This document shows positions 17,127 through 26,338 of a stretch of DNA of 64,000 nucleotides, piece by piece. The position numbers were made by a program, and so were the translations under genes. Within the stretch, counting starts at the first letter, position 1, and every line of letters starts with the position of its first letter. Below the pieces are notes generated by a model that did no database searches, had not been told where the DNA came from, and was given only the letters and a program-made list of their open reading frames with translations. The stretch is from DATAAP01 sp041690495 (lineage in GTDB: Bacteria; Pseudomonadota; Alphaproteobacteria; CACIAM-22H2): assembly GCA_041690495.1 (NCBI GenBank), contig JAWLHE010000003.1, forward strand, positions 124,001 to 188,000, read 5' to 3'.

Positions 17127-18200
17127 TCAGGGCGTGATCGCGACCTTCAGGACGCCGTCGCGCTGGTTGGCGAACAGGTCGTAGGCGGGCTCGATGTCCG
17201 CGAGCTTGAAGCGGTGCGTCACCAATGCCTTGAGGTCGGCGCGACCGCTCGCCACGACGCTGATGAGCCGGCGCATCCGCTCCTTTCCGCCGGGGCACAG
17301 AGTCGTGATGATCTTGTTGTCGCCCAGACCAGCCGCATACGCGTCGAGCGGGATCTTCAGGTCGCTGGAATAGACGCCGAGGCTCGACAGCGTGCCGCCG
17401 GGACGCAGCACGCGCAGCGCCGCTTCGAAGGTGCCCTGGGTTCCCAGCGCTTCGATCGCGACATCGACACCGCGCCCGCCGGTCAGCCTGCGGAGCTCGT
17501 CGACCACGTCGACCTTGCGGAAATCCACAACGTGGTCGGCGCCGAGCTTCTTCGCCATGGCTCCTCGGGCGGGCACCGTCTCGACGGCGAAGATCGCGCT
17601 GGCGCCCATGAGCCGCGCGCCGAGCGTGGCGCACAGGCCGATCGGCCCCTGCGCGAACACCGCGACCGTGTCGCCGATGCGGACGTTGCCGCTCTCCGCT
17701 CCCGAAAATCCGGTCGAGAGGATGTCCGGGCACATCAGGACCTCTTCGTCCGTCAGGCCATCGGGCACGGGGCTCAGATTGGCCATGGCATCGGGGACAA
17801 GGACGTATTCCGCCTGGCAGCCGTCGATCGTGTTGCCGAATTTCCAGCCGCCCATCGGCTTCCAGCCATGCGGCGTGCCGACTCCATCCTGCGCATGGTC
17901 GCCGGACAGCGAAGCGTAGCTGTGCCCCGAAGGCGTGATCGCGCCGGCGATCACGCGCTGCCCCTCGCGATAACCCGTCACGGCGGCGCCGAGCTTCTCG
18001 ATGACGCCGACGGGCTCATGGCCGATCGTCAGGCCCTTGCGAACCGGATACTCGCCTTTCAGGATGTGTATGTCCGTGCCGCAGATCGTGGTCGTGGTGA
18101 TGCGCACGAGCGCATCCAGCGGTCCGGGATCCGGAACGGGCTTCTCATCGAGCACGATCCGACCCGGCTCCACGAACACCGCGGCTTTCATTTTAGGCAT
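17127..18200 (-). CDS. Zinc-dependent alcohol dehydrogenase, TbADH/CbADH-like (no structural zinc loop)
   Basis: A medium-chain dehydrogenase of about 357 residues starting MPKMKAAVFVEPG at the ATG at 18200. Catalytic zinc ligands are visible: the Cys of ICGTDIHILKG and the GHEPVG His-Glu pair. The four-Cys structural zinc loop is absent, replaced by GAITPSGHSYASLSGDHA, and GWKFGNTIDG follows. Both features match the tetrameric secondary alcohol dehydrogenases of Thermoanaerobacter and Clostridium beijerinckii. The cofactor site reads AQGPIGLCATLGARLMGA. It probably interconverts a short secondary alcohol and ketone. No operon partner is evident. Confidence 0.88.
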   Translation of the reverse strand: MPKMKAAVFVEPGRIVLDEKPVPDPGPLDALVRITTTTICGTDIHILKGEYPVRKGLTIGHEPVGVIEKLGAAVTGYREGQRVIAGAITPSGHSYASLSGDHAQDGVGTPHGWKPMGGWKFGNTIDGCQAEYVLVPDAMANLSPVPDGLTDEEVLMCPDILSTGFSGAESGNVRIGDTVAVFAQGPIGLCATLGARLMGASAIFAVETVPARGAMAKKLGADHVVDFRKVDVVDELRRLTGGRGVDVAIEALGTQGTFEAALRVLRPGGTLSSLGVYSSDLKIPLDAYAAGLGDNKIITTLCPGGKERMRRLISVVASGRADLKALVTHRFKLADIEPAYDLFANQRDGVLKVAITP

Positions 18201-18693
18201 TGGAGATTTTCCCCTCGAGGAAGGACGACTGGGGTTCGGCACAACGCAAGCCGTCGTGCCCGCATTCTCGACGAAACCGGCTCGATCAGTCAGAACCCAT
18301 CAGCGCGGCAAGAGTTCCGGGACCGGTTCAGCCGGAGCGACGATCCGATCCGTCGCGCGGCGGCCTCATCCCGGACCTGTCGGGCGGTCCGCCTTCGGTT
18401 GCGATTCGGAAATGGCTTGAGCGTTTCGCTGTTTCAGCGAGATGCGCGCTCGCGCGGTTCTTCGCGGCGCGCGGGCCGCTTCGCGCCGCTCCGGCCGAAG
18501 CACTGCTTCACCGCTTCACCGGAGTCTGCAGTTTGCGCCGCCCGTCCAGCGCGCGGTCCCCGCCAGATCTGCGCGGAAACGAAAACAACGCGGGTCCAAC
18601 GCCTTAAGTGTTTCACCTAAGATGGTGGAAGCCGGCTCGGCCCCGGATTGTTCGGCTACCGCACACGAAGAAAGCGAAACATAAAACGCGGCA

Positions 18694-18724
18694 GCTTTTC
18701 CGGCCGGCCGTCCAGCCGGAAAGC
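18694..18724. repeat. Inverted repeat (hairpin 1)
   Basis: The left arm GCTTTTCCGGC and the right arm GCCGGAAAGC pair over about 10 bp with one bulged T and a loop of about 10 nt. It is followed by ATTTGAA rather than a T-run, so it is not a standard terminator in either direction. Confidence 0.5.
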
Positions 18725-18731
18725 ATTTGAA

Positions 18732-18768
18732 CGGTCGGCCAGGCTCTCGGCCTGGATGCCGCCGACCG
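18732..18768. repeat. Inverted repeat (hairpin 2, two-part stem)
   Basis: An outer stem CGGTCGG/CCGACCG encloses an inner stem CCAGGC/GCCTGG with a 5-nt loop TCTCG and an asymmetric 6-nt bulge on the right side. It begins seven bases after hairpin 1. The tandem arrangement suggests a structured RNA or a protein-binding site. Confidence 0.5.
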
Positions 18769-18957
18769 ATATCGGGAAGGGATTCGACCGGCTCTCGCCT
18801 GGCCCGCTTCGCAGCACCTGCCACGCCGACAATCTCTTGGCCCGCGGTCACTTGGGGACGAGGCCCCGGTCACCGACCGGACAACAAGGCAACCGCAGGC
18901 ACGAACGCCACCAGACATTCGCAAACCGATGCTTCGGCGCAATGCCCGATGGCACCG

Positions 18958-18980
18958 CGCGGGCGCCATTTTGGCGCGCG
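18958..18980. repeat. Inverted repeat (hairpin 3)
   Basis: GCGCC and GGCGC flank an ATTTT loop, and the stem extends by three more pairs after a two-base bulge. GC-rich stem, no following T-run. Confidence 0.4.
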
Positions 18981-19310
18981 AATCAGACCAGATCGGCCGA
19001 GCTAAGTCGATACGGACGCTCCACCCGGAAATGGTCCTGGCACCGCGATCGACAAGCCATCGCCCGTTCCATTCGGGTTTCGAATGGTGACGTTCTTGCC
19101 GCTGGCGATTCCGACAGTGCTGCTCCGTGCGAGACCCCTCTTGAGCCCGCTGAACGTGCTCGGCACGGTCTGACATTGCTCCGGCAACAAAGTCTGCGCT
19201 CTCGGCGTTGGCCTCCGTGCCTTGCTCTCGCGGCATGAAGTCGACCATTATGCGGAATTCTCCGCTACGTACGCCGAAGCAGCTTCGCTGGGGAGCAACA
19301 ACTGCCGGTA

Positions 19311-22235
19311 ATGCACGACACCATTCTCATCGCTGTGCTCCTTCTCCCCTTTGCGGGAAGCCTCGTAGCGGCGTTCCTTCCCGCAAATGCCCGTAATGCA
19401 GAGGCGTGGCTGGCCGGTGCGACCGCGCTGGCCGGTCTCGTTATGACGTCGACGCTCTATCCGTTGGTAATCGACGGGGGATCGATCCGCCACGAGCTCG
19501 CCTGGCTGCCTGAGTTCGGCCTCAACTTCACCTTGCGGATGGACGGCTTCGCCTGGATGTTCGCCATCCTGATCGCGGGAATCGGCTTTCTGATAGCGAT
19601 CTATGCCCGCTACTACATGTCGCCGTCCGATCCCGTGCCGCGTTTTTTCTCCTTCCTGCTCGCCTTCATGGGCGCGATGCAGGGCATCGTCCTTTCGGGA
19701 AACCTGATCCAGCTCGTGTTTTTCTGGGAGCTGACGAGCCTCTTTTCCTTCCTCCTGATCGGATACTGGCACCAGAACGCCGGTGCCCGGGACGGTGCCC
19801 GCATGGCTTTGACGATCACGGCCAGCGGCGGCCTCTGTCTGTTTGCGGGCATTCTGATCCTTGGCCACATCGTCGGCAGTTATGACCTCGACACGGTCCT
19901 CGCTTCCGGCGACCGGATCCGCGCACACCCTCTCTACCTGGCCGCCTTGATTCTCGTCCTGCTCGGCGCCTTCACCAAGAGTGCGCAGTTTCCCTTCCAT
20001 TTCTGGTTGCCGCAGGCGATGGCGGCCCCGACCCCTGTGTCCGCCTACCTGCACTCGGCCACGATGGTGAAGGCCGGTGTGTTTCTGCTGGTGCGCCTGT
20101 GGCCGGCGATGGGCGGGACGGAGTACTGGCTATGGCTGGTGGGAACGGCCGGTCTCATCACATTCGTGCTCGGCGCCTCCTTCGCGGTCTTCCAGCAGGA
20201 CCTCAAGGGACTTCTGGCCTATTCGACCATCAGCCATCTCGGGCTGATCACGTTGCTGATCGGGCTGAACAGGCCGCTCGCACTGGTCGCCGCGATCTTC
20301 CACATCATGAACCATGCGACGTTCAAGGCGTCGCTGTTCATGGCTGCGGGCATCGTGGATCACGAGACGGGGACGCGGGACCTGCGGCGGCTAAGCGGGA
20401 TATGGCGCTACATGCCGGTTACTGCGACGCTTGCCATGGTGGCGGCCGCGGCGATGGCCGGCGTTCCCCTGCTCAACGGATTCCTTTCCAAGGAGATGTT
20501 CTTCGCCGAGACCATCGAGACCCACGACGGCTCGATCGTGGATGATGCGCTGCCATACATCGCCACGCTGGCAAGCACGTTCACCGTCGCCTATTCGCTG
20601 CGCTTCGTCTATGACGTGTTTCTCGGGCCCGCTCCGGCCGATCTGCCGCGCACGCCGCACGAGCCGCCGCGCTGGATGCGGTTTCCGGTCGAACTTCTGG
20701 TCCTTGCCTGCCTCGTGGTCGGGATGATCCCAGGCCGCACGATCGGATGGTTTCTGGATGTTGCCGTGCGCGCGGTGCTCGGAGAGGCCGCGCCCGCGTA
20801 CAGCCTGGCTGTCTGGCACGGCTTCACGCCTGCACTTCTGATGAGTTTTCTCGCGCTGGTGGGCGGCACGGGGCTCTACCTCCTCCTGCGCGACTATCTC
20901 CAACACAGCCCGTCAGGCGCGCCCCTGGTGCGCCGCCTCAATGCGCTGCGCATATTCGAGCGCATAATGGTCGCGATCTCGTGGCGCTGGGCAAGGTCGC
21001 TGGAACGTCTTCTGGGCACACGCCGTCTCCAGCCGCAGCTCCGGCTGCTGGTCTGCGTCGCGTTTGTCGCTGCGCTCTGGCCGCTCTATGCGCGCGGCCT
21101 CGATTGGAACCGGGCGGCGTTCGCCGATGTCGATCCGGCCTTCGTACTGCTCTGGGCGGCCGGCATCGCTTGTGCCATATCGGGTGCCTATCTCGCCAAA
21201 TTCCACAGGCTGGCGGCGCTCGTCTTAATCGGCGGCGCCGGACTCGCCACCTGCCTCACCTTCGTCTGGCTGTCCGCACCCGATCTTGCCCTGACCCAAC
21301 TCGTGGTGGAGATCGTCACAACGATCCTGCTCCTGCTCGGGCTGCGCTGGCTGCCCAAGCGGATCGAGGAAGCCGGACCGAGCGCGCGCGAGAGCGGTGC
21401 CGCGCGCGCGCGCCGGTTCCGCGATCTGGCGATCGCGGTCGCCACCGGCGCCGGCCTCTCGACGCTGGCCTATGCAGTGCTGACGCGGCCGATACCCGAC
21501 AGCATATCGAAGTACTTCCTGGAGCGTGCCTATATGGACGGCGGCGGCACCAATGTCGTCAACGTCATCCTGGTGGACTTCCGCGGCTTCGACACGCTAG
21601 GGGAGATCACCGTTCTCGGCGTGGTCGCATTGGCGGTCTTCGCGCTGCTGCGCCGTTTCAGGCCCGCGCCCGAAAGCATCGATGTCCCCGAGCAGCAGCG
21701 TCTTCAGGACGCGCACGACGATGCACATCCGAAGCGCCAGGCAGGCGATACCGTCTCGGACTATCTTGCCATTCCCGCCGTGATCATGAAGCTGCTGTTT
21801 CCCTTCATCGGACTGTTGGCCATCTACCTGTTCATCCGGGGCCACGACTTTCCCGGCGGCGGCTTCGTGGCGGGCCTTACGGTCGCCGCCGCACTCATCC
21901 TTCAATACATGGCCGGCGGCATCCGTTTCGTCGAGGCACACCTGCGGGTTCATCCGCTGCGGTGGATGTCGACCGGACTGCTGCTCGCAGCCGGCACCGG
22001 GGCCGCAGCCTGGCTTTTCTCCCGACCGTTCCTCTCGTCCCACTCGGGCTACGTCGATCTGCCCATCATCGGCGCCGTACCGCTCGCCAGCGCGACCGCC
22101 TTCGATCTGGGCGTTTTCTCCCTCGTTCTGGGCGCCACGACCCTGATGCTGATCGCGATCGCCCACCAGTCCGTGCGCAGCCATCGAGTTCACGCGCCGC
22201 ACGAACGCGTGGCACCGGAGGTCGAGGAGAAGTGA
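19311..22235 (+). CDS. mrpA: MrpA/MnhA-MrpB fusion, Na+(K+)/H+ antiporter subunit A
   Basis: The large subunit of the Mrp multisubunit cation/proton antiporter, homologous to NuoL. It has 974 residues and many TM helices: a NuoL-like core (KSAQFPFHFWLPQAMAAPTPVSAY, with the antiporter lysine), a C-terminal MrpA-specific domain, and then a fused MrpB domain from about residue 815 (LLFPFIGLLAIYLFIRGHDF, then PGGGFVAGLTVAAALILQY). The A-B fusion is usual for alphaproteobacterial PhaAB-type systems, which explains the absence of a separate mrpB. Its TGA overlaps the mrpC ATG by one base. Confidence 0.95.
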   Translation: MHDTILIAVLLLPFAGSLVAAFLPANARNAEAWLAGATALAGLVMTSTLYPLVIDGGSIRHELAWLPEFGLNFTLRMDGFAWMFAILIAGIGFLIAIYARYYMSPSDPVPRFFSFLLAFMGAMQGIVLSGNLIQLVFFWELTSLFSFLLIGYWHQNAGARDGARMALTITASGGLCLFAGILILGHIVGSYDLDTVLASGDRIRAHPLYLAALILVLLGAFTKSAQFPFHFWLPQAMAAPTPVSAYLHSATMVKAGVFLLVRLWPAMGGTEYWLWLVGTAGLITFVLGASFAVFQQDLKGLLAYSTISHLGLITLLIGLNRPLALVAAIFHIMNHATFKASLFMAAGIVDHETGTRDLRRLSGIWRYMPVTATLAMVAAAAMAGVPLLNGFLSKEMFFAETIETHDGSIVDDALPYIATLASTFTVAYSLRFVYDVFLGPAPADLPRTPHEPPRWMRFPVELLVLACLVVGMIPGRTIGWFLDVAVRAVLGEAAPAYSLAVWHGFTPALLMSFLALVGGTGLYLLLRDYLQHSPSGAPLVRRLNALRIFERIMVAISWRWARSLERLLGTRRLQPQLRLLVCVAFVAALWPLYARGLDWNRAAFADVDPAFVLLWAAGIACAISGAYLAKFHRLAALVLIGGAGLATCLTFVWLSAPDLALTQLVVEIVTTILLLLGLRWLPKRIEEAGPSARESGAARARRFRDLAIAVATGAGLSTLAYAVLTRPIPDSISKYFLERAYMDGGGTNVVNVILVDFRGFDTLGEITVLGVVALAVFALLRRFRPAPESIDVPEQQRLQDAHDDAHPKRQAGDTVSDYLAIPAVIMKLLFPFIGLLAIYLFIRGHDFPGGGFVAGLTVAAALILQYMAGGIRFVEAHLRVHPLRWMSTGLLLAAGTGAAAWLFSRPFLSSHSGYVDLPIIGAVPLASATAFDLGVFSLVLGATTLMLIAIAHQSVRSHRVHAPHERVAPEVEEK

Positions 22236-22579
22236 TGGAACTGGTATTGTCCCTCGCAATCGGCGCGCTTGCCGGCTCGGGCGTTTGGCTCCTCCTGCGC
22301 CCGCGCACGTTCCAGGTGATCATCGGCCTGACGCTGCTGTCTTACGCAATCAACATGTTCATCTTCGGCATGGGACGTGTCCGGATCGACATGCCGCCCA
22401 TCCTGGAGAAGGGCCAGGCCGGCGATCCGGCGCTTTTCGCCGATCCACTGCCTCAGGCGCTGGTCCTCACCGCAATCGTCATCAGCTTCGCGACGACCGC
22501 CTTGTTCCTGGTCGTCCTGCTGGCCCTGCGCGGATTGACCGGGACCGATCACGTCGACGGCGCGGAGCGTGAGCGATGA
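22235..22579 (+). CDS. mrpC: MrpC/MnhC, antiporter subunit C
   Basis: A 114-residue NuoK-like subunit with three TM helices: residues 1-20, RTFQVIIGLTLLSYAINMFI, and LTAIVISFATTALFLVVLLA. It starts at the ATG inside TGATG, overlapping the mrpA stop by one base, and its own stop overlaps mrpD as ATGA. Part of the membrane arm of the Mrp complex. Confidence 0.95.
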   Translation: MELVLSLAIGALAGSGVWLLLRPRTFQVIIGLTLLSYAINMFIFGMGRVRIDMPPILEKGQAGDPALFADPLPQALVLTAIVISFATTALFLVVLLALRGLTGTDHVDGAERER

Positions 22580-24222
22580 CCCGCTGGACCGATCACCTGG
22601 TGATCATGCCGATCATGCTGCCACTGGCCGTTGCGGCCGGAATGCTGCTCGTCGACGAGCGCCGTCACATTCTGAAGGCGGCGATCAATGTCGCGTCGAT
22701 CCTTGTCCTGGCCGGCGTGGCGACCGTCCTGCTGCACTCGGCCGATGCGCAGTCCGCCGGGACACCCGCCCACGTCGGCGTCTATCGCCTGGGTGACTGG
22801 CCGGCGCCATTCGGCATCGTACTGGTTCTGGATCGCCTGTCGGCGCTCATGCTGGTCCTGATCAGCGTGCTGGCGCTGGCGTCGGCGGTGTTCTCGCTCG
22901 CGCGCTGGCACCAGGCAGGCGCGCACTTCCATTCCCTGTTCCAGCTTCTGCTGATGGGAATCAACGGCGCGTTCCTGACCGGCGATCTCTTCAACCTTTT
23001 CGTCTTCTTCGAGCTACTGCTCGTCGCGTCCTACGGACTCGTGCTGCACGGTTCGGGCATCGCGCGGGTCAAGGCGGGGCTCCACTATATCGCCGTCAAC
23101 CTCGCTGCATCGCTGCTGTTTCTGATCGGCGTGAGCATGATTTACGGCGTAACCGGCACACTCAATATGGCCGATCTGGCCATGCGAATCCCCCACGTCC
23201 CGGCAGGCGACAGGATGCTGCTGGAAGCCGGCGCCGCGGTTCTCGGGGTCGCGTTCCTGGTCAAGGCGGGGGTTTGGCCGCTCAGCTTCTGGCTGCCAAC
23301 GGCTTACTCGGCGGCCGCCCCGCCGGTAGCGGCCGTCTTCGCGATCATGAGCAAGGTCGGCGTCTATGTCATCCTGCGACTCTGGCTGCTCCTGTTCGGC
23401 GCCGACAGCGGCGAATCGGCCGGATTCGGAGGCGAATGGCTGCTGTTCATCGGAATGGCGACGGTGGCTTTCGGGGCGATCGGCGTGCTGGCCTCCCAGA
23501 ACATCGGGCGGCTTGCGAGTTTCGCGGTCCTGGTGTCGTCGGGAACAGTGATCGCAACCGTCGCCACGGGGCACGTCACCGTGACCGGCGCGGCGCTGTT
23601 CTATCTGGTCAGCTCGACACTCGCCATCAGCGCTTTCTTCATGCTGATCGAGCTCATGGAGCGCGGACACGCACCGGGCGCCGACATGCTGGCCGTGACC
23701 CGCGAAGCCTATGGTGGGTACGAGGATGATGATCTCACCGAAGACGATGAAACCGGTGTCACCATCCCGGCGACAATGGCGCTGCTCGGCCTGTGCTTCA
23801 TCGGCTGCGCCGCGATATTGGCAGGGCTGCCACCCCTGTCCGGCTTCATCGCCAAGTTCGCGATGCTGAGCGCCTTGTTCGATCCGTCGGGGCCGGGCAT
23901 GCGCGCCGGCGTTTCGACGGCCGCGTGGGCGCTGCTTGCGCTGCTGATCCTGTCCGGGCTGATGACGCTCATTGCCATGACACGGGCCGGGATCCGTACG
24001 TTCTGGACGCCTCAGGAGTGGAGCGTGCCGCGCGTTCGTATCATCGAATTGGCGCCGGTGGCCGCACTTCTGCTTGCCTGCGCGACGCTGACGGTCCAGG
24101 CCGGCCCTGCAATGCGCTACATGCAGGCGGCGGCCACCTCCCTGCACGCACCGAGCGAGTATATCCGACACGTCCTGGCGCCTCCCGTCGAGCAAGGTGC
24201 ACATGGCGAGGATGGCTTATGA
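22576..24222 (+). CDS. mrpD: MrpD/MnhD, antiporter subunit D
   Basis: A 548-residue NuoN/M-like proton-translocating subunit with about 14 TM helices. The conserved FELLLVASYGL (glutamate in TM5), the KAGVWPLSFWLPTAYSAAAP block with its lysine, and LPPLSGFIAKF are all present. A charged insertion EAYGGYEDDDLTEDDETG (near residues 376-393) lies in the TM12 region, as in other Mrp/Pha D subunits. Overlaps both neighbours by 4 bp (ATGA). Confidence 0.95.
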   Translation: MTRWTDHLVIMPIMLPLAVAAGMLLVDERRHILKAAINVASILVLAGVATVLLHSADAQSAGTPAHVGVYRLGDWPAPFGIVLVLDRLSALMLVLISVLALASAVFSLARWHQAGAHFHSLFQLLLMGINGAFLTGDLFNLFVFFELLLVASYGLVLHGSGIARVKAGLHYIAVNLAASLLFLIGVSMIYGVTGTLNMADLAMRIPHVPAGDRMLLEAGAAVLGVAFLVKAGVWPLSFWLPTAYSAAAPPVAAVFAIMSKVGVYVILRLWLLLFGADSGESAGFGGEWLLFIGMATVAFGAIGVLASQNIGRLASFAVLVSSGTVIATVATGHVTVTGAALFYLVSSTLAISAFFMLIELMERGHAPGADMLAVTREAYGGYEDDDLTEDDETGVTIPATMALLGLCFIGCAAILAGLPPLSGFIAKFAMLSALFDPSGPGMRAGVSTAAWALLALLILSGLMTLIAMTRAGIRTFWTPQEWSVPRVRIIELAPVAALLLACATLTVQAGPAMRYMQAAATSLHAPSEYIRHVLAPPVEQGAHGEDGL

Positions 24223-24707
24223 GAGCTTTGCTGCCCTACCCGCTGGTGTCTGCATGCCTCCTGGCGATGTGGCTGCTGCTCAATCAAACCGTTGCAGCTG
24301 GCCAGATCCTGCTCGGCTGCGTCCTCGCGCTGGTCGGGGGATGGGTGATGATGACGCTGAAGCCGCCTCCGGCCCGAATCCGACGCCCGGGCGCGATCAT
24401 CCGGCTGTCGTTCGTGGTCCTCGTAGACATCATCCGTTCGAACTACGCCGTGGCGCGGATTATCCTTGGGCTGCGGCACCGGAGCCTGACATCAGGATTC
24501 CTCAACATCCCGCTAGACTTGCACGACCGGTACGGGCTTGCGGTCCTGGCCAGCATCATCACTGCAACGCCCGGTACGCTCTGGGTCAATTACGACACTG
24601 CCAAGGGGGTGGTGACTATCCACGTTCTCGACCTCATTGACGAGGATGCCTGGATCGGCACCATCAAGGGCCGTTACGAACGCCTGTTGCTGGAGATATT
24701 TGAATGA
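24219..24707 (+). CDS. mrpE: MrpE/MnhE, antiporter subunit E
   Basis: A 162-residue subunit with two or three N-terminal TM helices and a soluble C-terminal domain. The family signature TATPGTLWVNYD and the following VHVLD segment (here IHVLDLIDED) are present. It is required for Mrp assembly in studied systems. It starts within the mrpD stop (ATGA) and its stop overlaps mrpF. Confidence 0.94.
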   Translation: MRALLPYPLVSACLLAMWLLLNQTVAAGQILLGCVLALVGGWVMMTLKPPPARIRRPGAIIRLSFVVLVDIIRSNYAVARIILGLRHRSLTSGFLNIPLDLHDRYGLAVLASIITATPGTLWVNYDTAKGVVTIHVLDLIDEDAWIGTIKGRYERLLLEIFE

Positions 24708-24985
24708 GCACACTCATCCTGAACTGGTCCCTGGTCGTCGCTCAAGTGCTGCTGGCGCTCGCCATGGCTTGCGCGGCATTCAGGATGATCGCGGGTCCGA
24801 GGGCGCAGGACCGTGTGCTCGGTCTCGATACGCTTTACGTCAACGCCATGCTCCTGATTCTGACTGTCGGGATACGGTCAGGCAGCACATTGTATTTCGA
24901 AGCTGCGCTCGTCATCGCCGTGCTTGGCTTCATCGCGACGGCGGCGCTGGCCAAATTCCTGATGCGCGGCGAGGTGATCGAATGA
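24704..24985 (+). CDS. mrpF: MrpF/MnhF, antiporter subunit F
   Basis: A 93-residue subunit with three TM helices. The conserved cytoplasmic segment RMIAGPRAQDRVLGLDTLYV between helices 1 and 2 identifies it. ATGA overlaps on both sides. Confidence 0.94.
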   Translation: MSTLILNWSLVVAQVLLALAMACAAFRMIAGPRAQDRVLGLDTLYVNAMLLILTVGIRSGSTLYFEAALVIAVLGFIATAALAKFLMRGEVIE

Positions 24986-25380
24986 CACCCGAGGCGGACC
25001 TGCCAGCGGCGGCCGCGCTGCTGACGGCGCTGCTCGTTGTGTTCGGCGCCGGAATTACCTTTATAGGATCGCTCGGGCTGCTGCGGCTCAGGAGCTTTTT
25101 CGAGCGCGTCCATGCTCCGACTTTGGGAACGACGCTGGGAACCGCTTGCATACTGCTCGGGTCGATGATCTTTTTCTCGGCACTGCAGACGCGGCCGGTG
25201 ACACATGAGATCCTGATCGCGGTATTCGTCACCGTGACCACACCCGTCACCTTGATGTTGCTGGTGCGCGCGACATCGTTCCGGTATCGGGCGGCGAGCG
25301 ACCTGCGCAATTCCCAGCAGCCGGCTTCGCCGGGCGATTCGGGCGCCAATTCCTCCAAAGCCGGAAGGCGTCTCTCCTAG
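24982..25380 (+). CDS. mrpG: MrpG/MnhG, antiporter subunit G
   Basis: A 132-residue last subunit with three TM helices. The family core GLLRLRSFFERVHAPTLGTT is intact, and the C-terminal tail is polar (AASDLRNSQQPASPGDSG). It closes the operon; the next gene is convergent about 110 bp away. I see no strong terminator in the gap, which contains a perfect GGGCCGGCCC palindrome but no T-run. Confidence 0.94.
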   Translation: MTPEADLPAAAALLTALLVVFGAGITFIGSLGLLRLRSFFERVHAPTLGTTLGTACILLGSMIFFSALQTRPVTHEILIAVFVTVTTPVTLMLLVRATSFRYRAASDLRNSQQPASPGDSGANSSKAGRRLS

Positions 25381-25494
25381 CCGGTCCGGATTGCGCGTCG
25401 GCGGAGGTACCCTTCATGTCGGGCCGGCCCGGCCGCTGACTTCGGAGGCAGGAACAGGGGGCGGGCCTCACCTTGCCATCATCCGAATGGTCCG

Positions 25495-25722
25495 TCAGGG
25501 TTCGGTCCCGTACGCCTTGCGGATCGCGTCGGCGACGGCCAGCGCGAGCACGTTCCGCTGCACCATCCCGCCCCGCCCCTCACCTGAGAGCTTATTGGCG
25601 CGCAGGCGCAGGATCTGGGATACCTCGTCGATCCGCGTAGCGGCGTCGTGGCTGGTGCCGTAGACCCCTTGGATCGTTCGAACGGCGCCGAGTGCGTCGG
25701 CAATCATGTCAAACTCGTCCAT
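25495..25722 (-). CDS. Small hypothetical cytoplasmic protein (75 aa)
   Basis: From the ATG at 25722 the protein reads MDEFDMIADALGAVRTIQGV at its N-terminus and ends ADAIRKAYGTEP. It is a mixed-charge, helical-looking chain without signal peptide, membrane segment or cysteines. Its composition is that of a real protein and the neighbouring frames are poor. I recognise no family. A longer version from 25788 would add 22 less convincing residues. It lies downstream of the CopZ-like gene on the same strand and could be co-transcribed. Confidence 0.55.
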   Translation of the reverse strand: MDEFDMIADALGAVRTIQGVYGTSHDAATRIDEVSQILRLRANKLSGEGRGGMVQRNVLALAVADAIRKAYGTEP

Positions 25723-25848
25723 CGCAGCCTCCGCTGCCAATCCGGCTGTCCCGCCGTCAATCGCCACGCTGGCGTCGCCCGAACGCAAACGTATGTCGGG
25801 GCGGATTGTGCCGTGCGCCGCGTTTCCGCAGCGAAGCTTGACCCGCGA

Positions 25849-26049
25849 TCAGGCAGCTTCGCTGACGGCGGCGTAACCAGCATCCTCGATCGCCGTCCTG
25901 ATCCGAGCCGCTTCGCCCCTGTCGACCTCGACAATGCCGGTCGGCAAGTCAACGCGCACGTTCGCACGCGGTTCAACCGCCTGAACGGCCTGCGTCACGC
26001 TCGCCACGCAATGACCACAGGTCATGCCTTTCACCGAAAAACGAAGCAT
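25849..26049 (-). CDS. CopZ-like heavy-metal-associated (HMA) chaperone
   Basis: A 66-residue stand-alone HMA domain starting MLRFSVKGMTCGHCVASV, with the metal-binding MTCGHC motif at residues 9-14 and the ferredoxin-like pattern through VRVDLPTGIVEVDRGEA. An ATG at 26061 would add four residues (MEGW). Such proteins deliver Cu(I) to CopA-type ATPases. The likely partner is the CopA encoded at 29204-31594, which has no HMA domain of its own. Confidence 0.85.
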   Translation of the reverse strand: MLRFSVKGMTCGHCVASVTQAVQAVEPRANVRVDLPTGIVEVDRGEAARIRTAIEDAGYAAVSEAA

Positions 26050-26338
26050 CCAGCCCTCCATGATCAAGTTCCGGCTGGAACGTGGGGAGTTCCAGCGCGG
26101 CAAGGTCAAGGGGCATTCATGGAAATCTTCACATGGGCCTCTCGGCCTCCGGATGCGCCATCGCCGGGCCGGAAAGCGGTGCCCCCGGCCCCGCCCGCCC
26201 CCGCATCGCAGCCTTGGCGCGGCGGCTTGTTCCTGTTTCGAAGTTTTGGAAACGGGGAGGCATATCTGCGACAGTCGAAGCCGCATTGAGTCCGTCCCAG
26301 CGCGTAAAATCGTTGTAGAAGGCAAGATCACCCCAGCC

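Larger units (their letters stand above)
18201..19310. other. Gene-poor 1.1-kb region with several hairpins
   Basis: No frame on either strand reads as a convincing protein across this stretch. Competing frames of 60-210 residues are Arg/Ser-rich. The least bad is a minus-strand frame at 19002-19190, which would need a TTG start and reads SGKNVTIRNPNGTGDG near its end. Three inverted repeats are listed separately. The region must carry the start signals of the ADH gene on the left and the mrp operon on the right. Confidence 0.5.

Noticed and set aside
18613..19248. A 211-codon minus-strand frame in the gap before mrpA
   Set aside because: Arg/Ser/Gln-rich with no family pattern; competing frames of similar quality exist on both strands.
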